Source: Brachionus koreanus (taxonomy: Eukaryota > Rotifera > Eurotatoria > Ploima > Brachionidae). Taken from it: a DNA stretch of 64,000 nt. A program made the translations under genes and the position numbers. The notes under the pieces were generated by a model. The model made no database searches. It saw nothing but the letters and a program-made list of their open reading frames with translations, and had not been told where the DNA came from. Shown piece by piece: positions 33,601 to 45,206 of this stretch. The stretch's first letter is position 1. Each line of letters starts with the position of its first letter. Location: NCBI GenBank assembly GCA_016987375.1, contig PJRA01000077.1:888564-952563 (forward strand), written 5' to 3'.

Positions 33601-35103
33601 GCATCAATGACCTTACATCTGGAAATGGTTTCAGTGGAAGCTTTACAAAGACAAATGGAATGCTGGCTTATTATGAGCTATGTGAAGCAACTAAACATGG
33701 TAAATGGACCGAAAAATGGCATCCATTGGCCCAAGTGCCTTTCATGTATCATCAAACTGAATGGATATCTTATGAGAATAAAGAAAGTTTAGCTAAAAAA
33801 GTAAAATTAAGCTTTTTTAGTTATTTTTTAAAAATATAAAATTTTTTAGATAGAATTTGTGAAAACAAATAATCTTGGTGGAGCATGTGTTTATTCGATT
33901 GATTTAGATGACTTTAGAGGCTTATTTTGTAAACAAGGCTCGTATCCTTTCTTAAAAATGTCACTTGGTTTGCTAGCAACATGGCATCGCAAACCGAATA
34001 AAGAGTCAATAGAAATAAATCCATCCAAAGACGTTTTGAATAACAAAAATAATACAGAGCCCAAATTTAGGACTAAAATCTCAATTTGGAATGAATCAAG
34101 ATCTAAAATGTTAAAAAAAATGACTTCATCCTGGAATTCAGAATCAAATGAAGAAAGAACTGAAAAGTTAAGTGAGTCACAGCCACGAATATCTTATATT
34201 TTGGTAACACCAAAAGCAATAGAAAAAAAATCTAATACTGATAAGAGAGAAAGTAAAAAAGGTGAAAATAATGCTGAAGTAAATCAAAAAAAAACTGAGA
34301 AATTAGAAAAAAAAGAAAATCAAGCGCCTGTAAAAGAATTTTCTCCACTGATAGATGGCTCAAAAAATAGACCAATTATTTCTATTTTGAATACATATAC
34401 ACCCAAAGAAAAAGAAGAAAAAATATTGCACCCAGTAGCTTTAAAATTGATATCAAAGCAACATTCTGAAGATAATTTATTTTTCGAAAAGCATGTTCAA
34501 AATAAAGATATAGAAAAACAGATGTTTAAAACAAATTTGATTGACAAGTGTGATGGAAGAGTAAATGGAATTTATCGAGCAGAAAATGACTGCAGTTCAT
34601 TTTATGTTTGTGAAAGTGAATCTCAGATAAAACTTCATGAGTTTCGTTGTCCGGAGGGCCTAATTTTTAGTATGCGTGATTGTACTTGTGATTGGCCAAG
34701 AATAGAATCACCTTGTGTTATTCCGCTTCAAGAAACTCTTTGTAAATCAACTGATACCACAAGTATCAAAGAGAATTTGAATTTTTCTACCAAAGCCAAC
34801 ACAACAATGAAAGCAATTACAAAACCACTAGCTAATCCTTCAATGATTTCAAACCATGTACCACAAACTTATTCAAATAATGAAATTTTTACATGTACGA
34901 ACAAGCAGCAGGGTACATATCCAGATCCGTACGACTGTACTAAATTTTATTATTGCCAGCCAATGTCCAATAATATCAAGACAGTAACTCATGAGTTTAA
35001 ATGTCCTCACAGTCTCCATTTTAATGTCAATATTTGTAGATGTGACTGGCCAGTAAATAACAACTGTAAAATACCTAATCATATTACTTATCCTTGTTGG
35101 TAG
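30696..35103 (+). CDS. Chitinase-like GH18 protein with destroyed catalytic motif
   Basis: Exons are 30696-30750, 30796-31529, 33270-33800 and 33850-35103, all in phase, giving 857 residues. In-frame ATGs at 30666 and 30669 would add ten or nine more. Order: signal peptide, N-terminal CBM14-like Cys domain, GH18 domain opening KRMCVVTNWSQFRPG, a long Lys/Glu-rich linker, and two C-terminal CBM14-like domains with CDW cores. At the catalytic site the family's DxxDxDxE pattern reads FNGAEIEWRW: both middle Asp are Glu and the proton-donor Glu is Arg243. The fold marks AFDFYGPW and GLAAYSRSFTL remain. It should bind chitin but not cut it, like known chi-lectins and imaginal-disc growth factors. 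The 1,740-bp second intron holds a MITE. Frame is fully kept, so it is not a pseudogene. Confidence 0.88.
31901..32051. mobile_element. Second, decayed TTAA MITE
   Basis: It begins TTAACACTCAAAAG and ends CCCTTTGAGTGTTAA. The outer 12 bp match the element at 28507, while the inner ends have drifted. At 151 bp it is shorter than that copy. It lies within the GH18-like intron. Confidence 0.6.
32551..32597 (-). repeat. Dispersed (ATTT)n-GTTTAAGTCC repeat, copy 3 (inverted)
   Basis: On the minus strand it reads TTTATTTATT, AATTAAAACTTTAGTCCC, TCATGG, an imperfect match to the copies at 7082 and 24556. Confidence 0.35.
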
Positions 35104-36738
35104 CTAACTGAGGACACAAGTTTAGGGTTAGATTGAATTTTTAATATTTTAGAGAGTCTATTAGTTATTTTTTTGATTTTTAAAAAAAAATTTTTCCAAA
35201 AAGTTAATTAAAAATTTTTGTAAAATTTAAAAAAATTGAATATAAAAATGTAAATAAAAATGAAATAAAAAAAAACGTAATTTACTCATTATCTAATTTT
35301 TTCGGTTTACAAAAATATAATTTTTCATTTACTCTTAATTTTTACAATACTCTCAGCCAGAGTTGTACAAGAGTCAAGTCATTTTTTTAAATATTCAAAG
35401 ACTTTGAATATTATTAATTTTGAGACATCTATCCTCTGCTTATTAAATGACAGACATCTAAACTGGACTAAATATAAAATTTTTATTTAAAATAAATTTG
35501 AAAAAATATCATTAAACAATAATTTGTAAAATTTTTAAAATAGCTTTAGTCTCGCTATGGTAGCTGAAAAAAAATTATAGTTAGTCAGTGTTGAATTTAA
35601 TTATCTAGGTCTGTACATATACATAGCATTTCATTTATTTCAAATTCAATTTTTTTTGTTTTTTTTTTCTACTTCTTTTCTCCTTTTCTCATATTTTTTT
35701 CCTTTTGTTAAATTTAATTCAGAGTATCCGTATTTTCAAATCATTATCTTAAATTGAATCTCCTAAATTTTTAAAAAAGATAAAAATTAGTTGTCATTGT
35801 TATCAATAAATTTTTAATTAGAGAATCAGAAAAATAACGCGACATGAATCAAATAGTGAATAAAATAGTATTTGTTTAAATTTTATTGAAGACTAATCAA
35901 TTTAGATTTGTATATTTGTGCAAATATTTCCAAAATTCACCGTTTAGTAATATATTATCATTAGTTTAATTTTTAAAAAATATTAAATAGAATTTTTTCA
36001 AAAATTTATAAAATTAAATTTTTTTTAATCAAATTCAAAACAATCAATTAATTTATTTTAAGGCCTTTTAATATTTTTGAGTAGAATTTTTAAGACGTTT
36101 AAATTGAATAAATTTTAATAAATATTGGTTGATATTATTTTTTAAATTTTATAAAACAAGGATATTGAATTAAGAATTTTATGTAGTTTCGGCAGTGTTA
36201 GAGTAAAATTAAGAAAATGATGATTTTCAAAAAAAAACAATTTATATAAAAAAAATTTTGAATGAAACATTCTTTTAAAATGTATCTGATTTTTATAAAA
36301 TCTTGGTCAACTAAAAAAATAATTTATTATCTTTTTAAAATTTTATTTTAATTATTGTTTTAAATTTTTTTTTATTTTCTTTGTGAGTAAATTAATTAAA
36401 AACTTTTGAATAAAAAAAAAAAACTACCCTAAATTTTTAGTTTTTAACAGTGTTAATCCAAGAGTACAGATAAAATATTAAATACATAAAAACTATAGAA
36501 TCAAATGATTATGATTTCTTAAAAATTCTTGAAAACTAAAAATGAATTCATTTTGAATAATATAGAAAAATCAATAAATAAATTTTATTATTAAGTCAAA
36601 TAATTAACTTGAATAAATGTTTAAAATAATTATTTAAGTTTACAATTTTTTAAAATAAGGTTTTTTTTTATTTTAATTTTTAATCTAATTGCTATAGATA
36701 AATTAGTTTCAATGGAATTTAAAATACAAATTGGTTCT
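35104..36738. other. Intergenic between convergent GH18-like and eight-EF-hand genes
   Basis: AT-rich 3' flanks of two convergent genes. AGAGTTGTACAAGAGTCAAG (35360-35379) resembles, in inverse, sequence at 40437-40470. No gene was seen. Confidence 0.55.
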
Positions 36739-39700
36739 CTAGGATTGAAATATACTTGTGCCACTCAAAAGCCCACTGAATTCTTTTTAATAAAATTAAC
36801 TTTTTAAAATTTTTAATTAATTCAAAGAATTATTACCACTGAGGTCAATTTTTCCGTCACCGTTCTTATCTGCTGCTTTTATCATATCTTTTACTTCCTG
36901 ATCAGTCAAATTCTCGCCAATGTTTTGCATGGTTTTTTTTATTTCGTCAGCCGAAATGTATCCATTGCCATCAATATCAAATATTTCAAAAGTCTTCTTA
37001 ACTTCATCTTCGGCAGTGGAAGGCTTAATGTTTGTTTGAGTCATCATTTGAATAAATTCATCGTAATCGACATAGCCGTTTTGATTTTTGTCAACAACTT
37101 GAATCATAGCTTTTACTTCCTTTTCTGTGGTCTTCAAGCCTAGGTATTTCATTACTTGAAATAACTCACTCTCAGATATCTTATGATCTCCGTTCTTATC
37201 GAACATGGTGAATGCTGCTTTTAAATCTTTTAAAAATTAGTAATTAAGAATTAGAAAATTAATAAAATATTATTTTTTTTTGTTTACCCATTAGCTGAGA
37301 GGTTGTAAATAATTGAACAAATTTACGATAATTAGCTATATTGGGTGACTGGTTTGCTGATTGTGATTGTGACTGTGAGCGACTTCGTTTGCCGGGCTCT
37401 TTGCTGCTATTTCGTGAATTTAATTTGCTGTTTATTGACTTGTTTGAGCGACTTAAATCTTTGCCGATTCTACCATTAGATCTCAATTTTGGACTTGGCG
37501 AATAAAACTCGCTGCTTTTATAAAAATAAATTTTAATTAAATTGTTTATTATTTAGAATTAAAAATATCAGTATTAACTTAACTCCGAGACTTTAAGTTG
37601 CAAATTTAAATTTTAAAATAAACCAAAACGCTCATTAAAAAATTATAAAATATTTACCTGGTTATGGTTTCTTTCGGGGGATTTTTTTTATACAAATTAA
37701 ACATATTGGCAAATTCTTGTATTGAAAAAAAATTAGTTTATTTAAATTTTTAAAAAATAGTGTTTTTTTACTTAATGAAAAACAAATTTTAGTCATTTTA
37801 TAAAATAATTAAATCTTTATGCTAGTTTATTATCATTTATACAGAAAAAAAAAGAAAAAATTCTCTCTCACACTTCTTAGTCATGCCTAATATGCAATTA
37901 AGTCTACTTACGTCTTTTGTTTAGTAAAGATTGAATTTCGTATGTGAATATTTTCATTTTAAAAATTTTAAATAATGAATTTAGATTAAAAAAAAATAAA
38001 CAGAATAAATAAAACAGAATTGGTTAGTCATTAGATGAGAGATGAGATGATTCACATATATCAATTTTTTTTATTTATTTTACTCACCTTCAAAATCAAT
38101 AAAACCATTATTATCAAGATCAGCTGCCTTTAGCATGTGATTAATATCTTTTTCAGTAATTTCTTCATCAGGAAAAAGGTTGCACATTACAAAGGATAGC
38201 TCATGCTTGGTTATTTTTCCATCATTGTCCTTATCAAATTGTTCAAAAATTAACTTCATATTGGACATGACCAAATCAGAGTAATCATTGCGAAATGTGT
38301 CTAAGTCATATTCAATATTTGATTCATTGCTTTTTTGTTGTGTAAATCTGGACTCAGTCCTTGCAAAATTTTGATTTGTTTCACTGGGCGAAATTGATTG
38401 ACTAGAACCGGCACTTTTAAGAATATTCATGAACTCATCAAACTCAATGGCTCCATTCTCTTTAAAAAAAAATTTGAAAAAATTAATTTTACAATAAAAA
38501 AATAAGTATTAATAGGAACATACTATTGTCATCGAATTTTTCAAAAGCTATCCGTATTTGTTCTAGAGAGGGCATTTCTAGTTCATTTTCCAAAAATTGA
38601 AACGAATTCATGACTGCTTGAACATCGTCTATAGTTATTGATCCGTCATGATCACGATCAAAAATGCTAAATACTTTATTCAGTGCTAGAGTTAAAGTAA
38701 AAAAAAATTAACCTTTTAATTTTTTCTTAAATTAGAATTTTTATTTTTAAAAATTAAGAATTGTTTTGTTTAATTATTTCATGAGTAACTTTTTGAACCT
38801 ATTCTAAATTATAAATAATTTATTATTTTCAAATGATTAATTATTTTCTTTAAAACAAATCGAAAATTACGTCAAACTAATTTTCTTATTTTTCAAATTA
38901 TTTTTTTCATGTTAACAAATATTAAATTTTTTGTTAATTAAAAAAAATTCTTGACTAAAATTTTTAAAGTGTGTCAAAAATTTTAAAAAAAAAGCACTAA
39001 GTTTTTCGAATGAGTTTGTTTAAACTTAGTTGTTATATTTTAATTATTTCAAAAGTTCGAAAAATCATCTAAATTTTAAGTTAAATATAAGAACATTTAG
39101 CTATTTTGTTTGAAATTCAAAAATAGAAACTATATCAACATCTTCTTTTAGTTCCCAATTATAGAAATTTAATCTTTTTTAATAGCAAGCCATTTTAGCA
39201 TTAATAATAATCCCATTATTATTTCAAAATTTCAAGTACGAACATCTAGGATTTAAATTCACTTGAAAAGGAAATTATTAGTAAAATAGTTTCAGTTAAA
39301 GAAAAAAAGCTTATGAAATTTCTTCTTAAATGTTGCAATTAAGCATTTTATTTTCTTTTTTAAAATACTAAATTTATTAAGCCACACAACTCGGCCATGC
39401 TTTTTAAAAATAAATATTCAAATCTTAAAATCAATTAAACTTTAAAATTTCAATAAAATTTTTTGCAGTGTAATCATTTGTTTCAAAAAATTTAGATTCT
39501 TAAGTCTAAAGATTATTAAAATGCAAATTTAATTGACTCAGAAAGCCTCGAATTTATCAATTCTATTTTTTTCTGATTCATTAAAGTTCAGTTTTAGTCC
39601 CACCTTAAAAAAATAACTATTTACAATAATTTTATTTTAAACATACTTCAAATATTAAATTCTTGTTGATATTTAATAAAACTTATGTTTAGATATTTTA

Positions 39701-41150
39701 TTTATTTTTGCAAATAAATTACTCAATTTTTTAGAATAAATTAATTTTGTAAACAACCAACATTTTACATATATCTATCACATCTTGCATCAGAAGCTTT
39801 TAAATGCTGTCTAAGCAATAAAATCTTTAATCTTTATTTAATTAATTTCACCTGTATATCTGATGTTTGTTAATTGAGCTTTTCTTATTTTCAATAAATT
39901 TATATTAATAATTATAAAGCTTTAGAATAAAAAGTCCGTAAAAAAAATATGTGATCAATGGCTTATTGTTCAATATTTGTTCAATTAACCCACTGAATAA
40001 ACAAATTGCCTGAACATTGAAAAATGTTTAGAATTCAAGATTTTAAAATTTTTGAAAATAAGTAAATAAGTTTTATTACTTATTTTTTATTGACTTTCTA
40101 AATGAAATCCTTTTTGTTACATTATTAAATTTTTTTTTGAAAAAGTTTATTAAATTATAATTAGATTTTTAAAATGAATGATAAACAAAATTTTAATTCT
40201 TATCATTCTAGTATGATAAAACTTAACAATAATTTTATGAACTTAAAATAAATTAATTTTTAAAATCATTTTTCGATAATTATCTTTATGTGATGACCCA
40301 ATATTAATTAAATTTAGAGTTACATTTAATACCCATGGTCTTAATTTTTAGAGCCCTATTGTCAGCATAGACTAGACTTATGCAAGAGCCTGAAAAAGTC
40401 ATTTTCACAAATTTCCAAGTCAATTACTTGACTTGACTCTTATTTTTGACTTTTGAACAACTCTGTACAAGGCCATAAAAAATTTAGCTTTGAAATTAAA
40501 AAAAAATATTCAAAATTTACTTTCTAAATTTAAGTTAGATTTTTCTGATGTAGTTTTTTTATTAGATTCAATTGATATTGATTTGGAGTCATTTAAAATG
40601 GACGTTTTGTAATAATCACAATTATTTGGTTTTGTTTGACCAATGGCTATTTGTGGCGAGTCGGTCGAGTTTGACTTGAATCTAAAGCTCAACCGTTTGA
40701 TAAAGCTGCTTGACTTTGTCCTCGACTCAGAGCGGACCATTTTTTCCGACTTAATTAAATTGCTTGTGTTGGAACTTTTTCGAGAGCTGTGTATAGAGCT
40801 TTTTATATTTGTTTTCTTATCTCCACTAAATTTCTCATTTCGATTAAAATTATTAACTTTGTTGACGTAAGACAGTTGTGTGTTTGAATTGGCTTTGCTT
40901 TTTCTTAGATTAAGATTCGACATCAAGTGATCAAATGATGTAAATAGAGATTTATCATGCAAATTATCGGTACTGTGTCTGTAAGATTTTTGTTTCTTGG
41001 CCGGTTCGGCCGATGTCAATTCCTGTGTGCCATATTCTTTCACGTTCATCTTGCCAATTTCATTAAAAACCCTGGTTGAACCATTACAATGCAGACCATT
41101 TCCAATTTTGTTGTTGTTTGTCCGAGTATCTATATCATAATGAACAGACA
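36739..41150 (-). CDS. Eight-EF-hand protein: two calmodulin-like modules after a basic Ser/Lys-rich head
   Basis: Exons, read leftward: 41150-40521, 38685-38524, 38459-38088, 37715-37658, 37514-37288, 37226-36837 and 36782-36739, all GT/AG with matching phases; about 627 residues. The first 210 are Ser/Lys/Asn-rich and basic. The first module has four EF loops (DRDHDGSITIDD, DDNKNGAIEFDE, DKDNDGKITKHE, DLDNNGFIDFEE). An Arg/Ser-rich linker follows, then a second module (DKNGDHKISESE, DKNQNGYVDYDE, DIDGNGYISADE, DKNGDGKIDLSE). All eight keep Asp at position 1; loop 1 has Asp rather than Glu at 12 and loop 5 has His for Gly at 6. The first listed exon opens with TG after an acceptor, so the start ATG may be split across an intron; its other half is not proven. 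It is probably a calcium sensor or buffer of unknown partner. A possible internal first exon lies at 37912-37957. Confidence 0.8.
37912..37957 (-). other. Candidate alternative first exon of the eight-EF-hand gene
   Basis: An ATG at 37957 opens 15 codons (MKIFTYEIQSLLNKR) followed by an excellent donor, GTAAGT, in phase 1. That phase joins in frame to the exon at 37715, giving a short form with only the second EF module. It lies in the intron between exons 38088 and 37715. Confidence 0.4.
38686..40520 (-). other. Large intron of the eight-EF-hand gene
   Basis: Phase-1 intron of 1,835 bp between the basic head and the first EF-hand. It contains the inverted partner (40437-40470) of the 35360 repeat and otherwise featureless AT-rich sequence. 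Confidence 0.65.
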
Positions 41151-44100
41151 CTTGAAAACAAAAAAAATGAAATAAGATCTATAAACCTAAATTTTTGCTG
41201 AGATAGAACGCTTTCAAAAATTATATAGTTATTTTCGAAAGCGTTTTGTTAATCTTATCTTTTAAAGGTAAGATAAATCATTGTCTAAATTAAGTTCATA
41301 TATTCAGAAAGTTAAAAAATGCTTTGTTATATAATCTAATGAAAAAAAGCTTTTATTTTTTTTAGTGGAATGCTAATTTTAATTTTATGCTGATTGTTCA
41401 CCTTTAGATACTGTCACTTTTTGAATAAATTATACTTGATACTTAGGTTGCTTATCTAATAGGTAAGTATTGTCAGTCAGCTCCATCGATTATCCAAACA
41501 CAAAAGTAACCTAATTTCTTAAATGCTGAGCTAATTTTGTTCCATAAGCAAGATACAAAATTCCTTAATGAGTCCATTCATGTTGTTCTTCACTGTCAAA
41601 GAATTTTACTTGTTTGGCTCAGAATTTGCATCAAAAATCAATAATTTACATCGCCTTAATCCTTTCATTTATTATAATTAAAAAAAAAATTTATATCTAA
41701 AATATGATCTTGTTTTCCAATATAAATTTAATGATTATTGTCTAAAAATCGCTTTCAGGAACATGTCATGTCTATGTTTTAAAGTCTTATTTCCGACTTA
41801 ACTATTTAGTTTGATAATGTGTTCGAATCTTTCGAACACAAGCCCCGAGGCTCAGACACAAGTCTACATGAAATGTACTAAGTATGATCAATGGTATCGA
41901 AATGGAAGCTCGGCTTGAAATGATTTTAACTGAGTATTAACTTTGAAAAGCAAAGGCATTTAGATAAATCAACATTAAATTGTAAAAATTGTTATTATAA
42001 ATTTAAGATACTTAACTAGTCTCTCGATGATCTTAAACAAATCAGAAGCTTTCTTTCAAACCAGATTAATTAGATTCAAAATTAGTAATTAGTGTTCAAA
42101 ATAGTTCTTTTTAGCGTTTTTTCAATTTTAATTATTGAACATATTTGGATAGCATGTGGTAGCACATTATATAAATTCTACCATATTTTGAATTTTAATG
42201 CTTCTTAGAGTCTATTTAAGCAAATAATAAGATATAATATGCCTCTATTCAATTTACTTGAAACAAAATTTTGTAGCAACAAAAAAAACACAGCTTAAAA
42301 TTGAATGAATCTAATTTTGATGAAAGCTAACAAACTAAACTGCAAAATGCTACTGAATTTAAAATTGCTCTCAGGAGAAAACACTTGTGCCGAAATATTA
42401 AGATTCTAATCAAATTTTAATTACGAGATTTTGCATTTAAATTAAGTTTTATTGATCTATTTACTAAATAAAAACTATAACATTCTCATTTCCATTTAAC
42501 AAAAGCCCGCTCTTATGTAATTATTTTCCGCAAAACATTTATTGCCAGTTTTGCTCTTTTTTTCATCTTATTTTCTCTATGAATTGAACTAGAGACCTGG
42601 GAATTGAATTAAAACAAAATTAATTTTCTAGATTTTAATACCAAATTCAAAAAAATCCTATGGCAATTTCAATTCTATTCATTTAGGTTCCTTCAAAATT
42701 TTTATTTGATCAGTATTATTTTATCCTAAATAAAATAGTCTAGCTCTCCTCCTACATTAATAATAAAACTTCACTATAACTAACTACTTTGTGAGGTTTT
42801 GAATAGTTTAAAATTTTAAATGATTTATAGCACATTTGCGCTAATATGACAATAGGTACTTAAAATAATTCATATTTTTATTCTCTTTCAAACTTTCTGT
42901 TTGAATATTTACATTTAAGAACTACCATAAGCGCAGAAAAACTCCCTCAATTTCAACTTTTTAACAAAAGAAAATTTGAAAAATAAATGTTTGACTGTTG
43001 TCAATAAATATTTGAAAAGTTAATTGCCCACTTTAAATTTGCTTTAAAGCTTAAATTTCATCAAAAACTAGTTATTTCAACAGAGAAATTTTTAAATGTC
43101 ACTTACTTTTACTTTCAAATTTTACCAGGAGTCCATTTCAAAATTTACACATCTAAATTAAAATAAACTAAAAACAAATTTGATGAAAATTCGATTTTAA
43201 TTTTGACATAAAAAGCTTTTTGATGCAATAAAATTTTTATAAATAATATAGAAAAAAAAATGCTAGACAAATTTAAATATTAATACAGATATATTTAGTG
43301 ATTAATTGACTTCATTGTATTACACTAAATGATCGAAATCAAGTAAATAAAAATAGATTTAACAATTTTTTGAACTTTTTTATAATGCATCACAGATTTT
43401 TCTAATGCTATTTGAATATATCCAAGTCCAGGGTAAAATTAAATAGCATTTAACTATGCTTAATGTAATCTTCTGAATTTAAGAGTTCGATCGATAATTT
43501 ATGTTTTATTATAATTTTATAAAATTGGAAAATTTTAATTAAAAAAAAAATCCAAATTTTTGGATAAACTATTATGACTAGGGAGTTTGTGAAAACGACA
43601 ATAAACAAAGCACATATACACAATAGTTTGGCAATTTTCTAATTAAGTTTGCTATTATGGATTCTCAAGCAGTTGCTTTAAGAACAACAGCTTCTTAGTC
43701 ACTCTTGTTTCTATTTCCTTAATAAAATCGATTTTCTATTGCATAACATCTAATTTTTTTTAAAATGCTCATTTGAATCCATTTTTTCCCACTTAACAAG
43801 ATAACCATATTACCATATTTAGCCTTAATCATAATTGATGATTTGAATAAATTTATTTAAAATTTTCCTAAAAATTCATGACGTAAATTGAATGAAAAAT
43901 ATACCTATGACGTTAATAAAGGTATTAAGTTGCCGTAAGTAAACAAAAATATTAGTTTAAGCAAAAAAGTTAACTACTATCAAAACATAAAAAAAAATAA
44001 AACTTCTAATGAAGGCTATTATTATTTTTTTTTGAATAAAACTAAATATTTTTAAAAATTTGTTACTTTCTATACTTTCAGTCGGAATTTTCATTTTTCA

Positions 44101-45206
44101 AAATTGATTAATGTCGTTATACGGACAAAAAAGTAATTGTTTCAATTAAATCTAAGAATAAAATTCAATTGTTTTAAATTGACTACTTCAGTAAAATTCA
44201 AAAAATCAATAGTTTTAACTTAAAATTTAATGTTTCCTTAATTTCCAGATTTTTATTGATTTTTTCAACTAATTTTGATTATGGTAAAAATTATTTTAAA
44301 ATTAAATTTACTTAATTTACTCAACATTTATATACTCATTTTTGGTTAGCTATCTGCTTTTTTTTTTTAAATTCCAAGTTTAATTAGAATTCCAAAAATA
44401 GTCTTTAAACATAAATGGAAAGTAAAAAATCAAAATGTTCCAGATGAATATGTTAGTAAATTACATTTTATTTTTCTTATAAGGTGTTTAAACTTTAAAC
44501 GTCATTATTTTAATTAAACCAATTTTTTCTTCTAAAAATAATTAATATTTCAAAAACATCTTTTATTTTAATTAGTCGCAAAAATAATATGGTAATTTGA
44601 GACGGTCTAGATAGTTTTAATTAATTTTCAGAGTAAAAATAGTTTTTAACATTTTAACAAAAAAAGAAATTAAATTCAAGATAGTTCTTAAGTTTTTGTG
44701 AAGCCAACAAAAAAGTTTTTTTTTTAATATTTCTATTGATTTCATCAAAAATTGTCCTCATTTTCAATGTTTATTTAGCGTTTCTTATTATATTTGCTTG
44801 TTTAAAAAAAGTATTTATTGGCTTTTTTTCCCAAAAAAATAAGTCAATTTAAAAATTCTTTTTAAAGTGTTTTATTCTGTTACTTTATATTAATAAAATA
44901 CAAATAAACATTTATTTATATCTGAGAATTTGGATTTTGAAAAAAATAAAAAATTTATTTTGAAATTGAGTTCTATTATCGTCAATTTAAAAAAAAAAAA
45001 CTAATCAAAAATTTTATCTAAAAATTTTTCTTGTTAGATATTTAGATGTGAGTGATTGAGCCACCGTTTTTGACGATTGATGAATTTGAGACAATTTGAA
45101 TTTAAAAAATTAATTATTTACAATTTTGATTTAACTAATAATTGTGTCTAATGATGGTAAAAATCTTTTAAAATTCAAACGACAACTAAGTTTACTTTTA
45201 AAAAAA
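41151..45206. other. Upstream region of the eight-EF-hand gene
   Basis: Four kilobases without a clear coding segment. A hairpin with arms GTGTTCGAA/TTCGAACAC lies at 41819-41839. A strong minus-strand donor (GTAAGT, 43106-43101) after an A could supply the first base of a split ATG for the exon at 41150. Confidence 0.5.

Noticed and set aside
37786..37900. A further exon between 37.79 and 37.90 kb of the eight-EF gene
   Set aside because: No open, phase-compatible stretch; the only candidate nearby is the alternative exon at 37912-37957.
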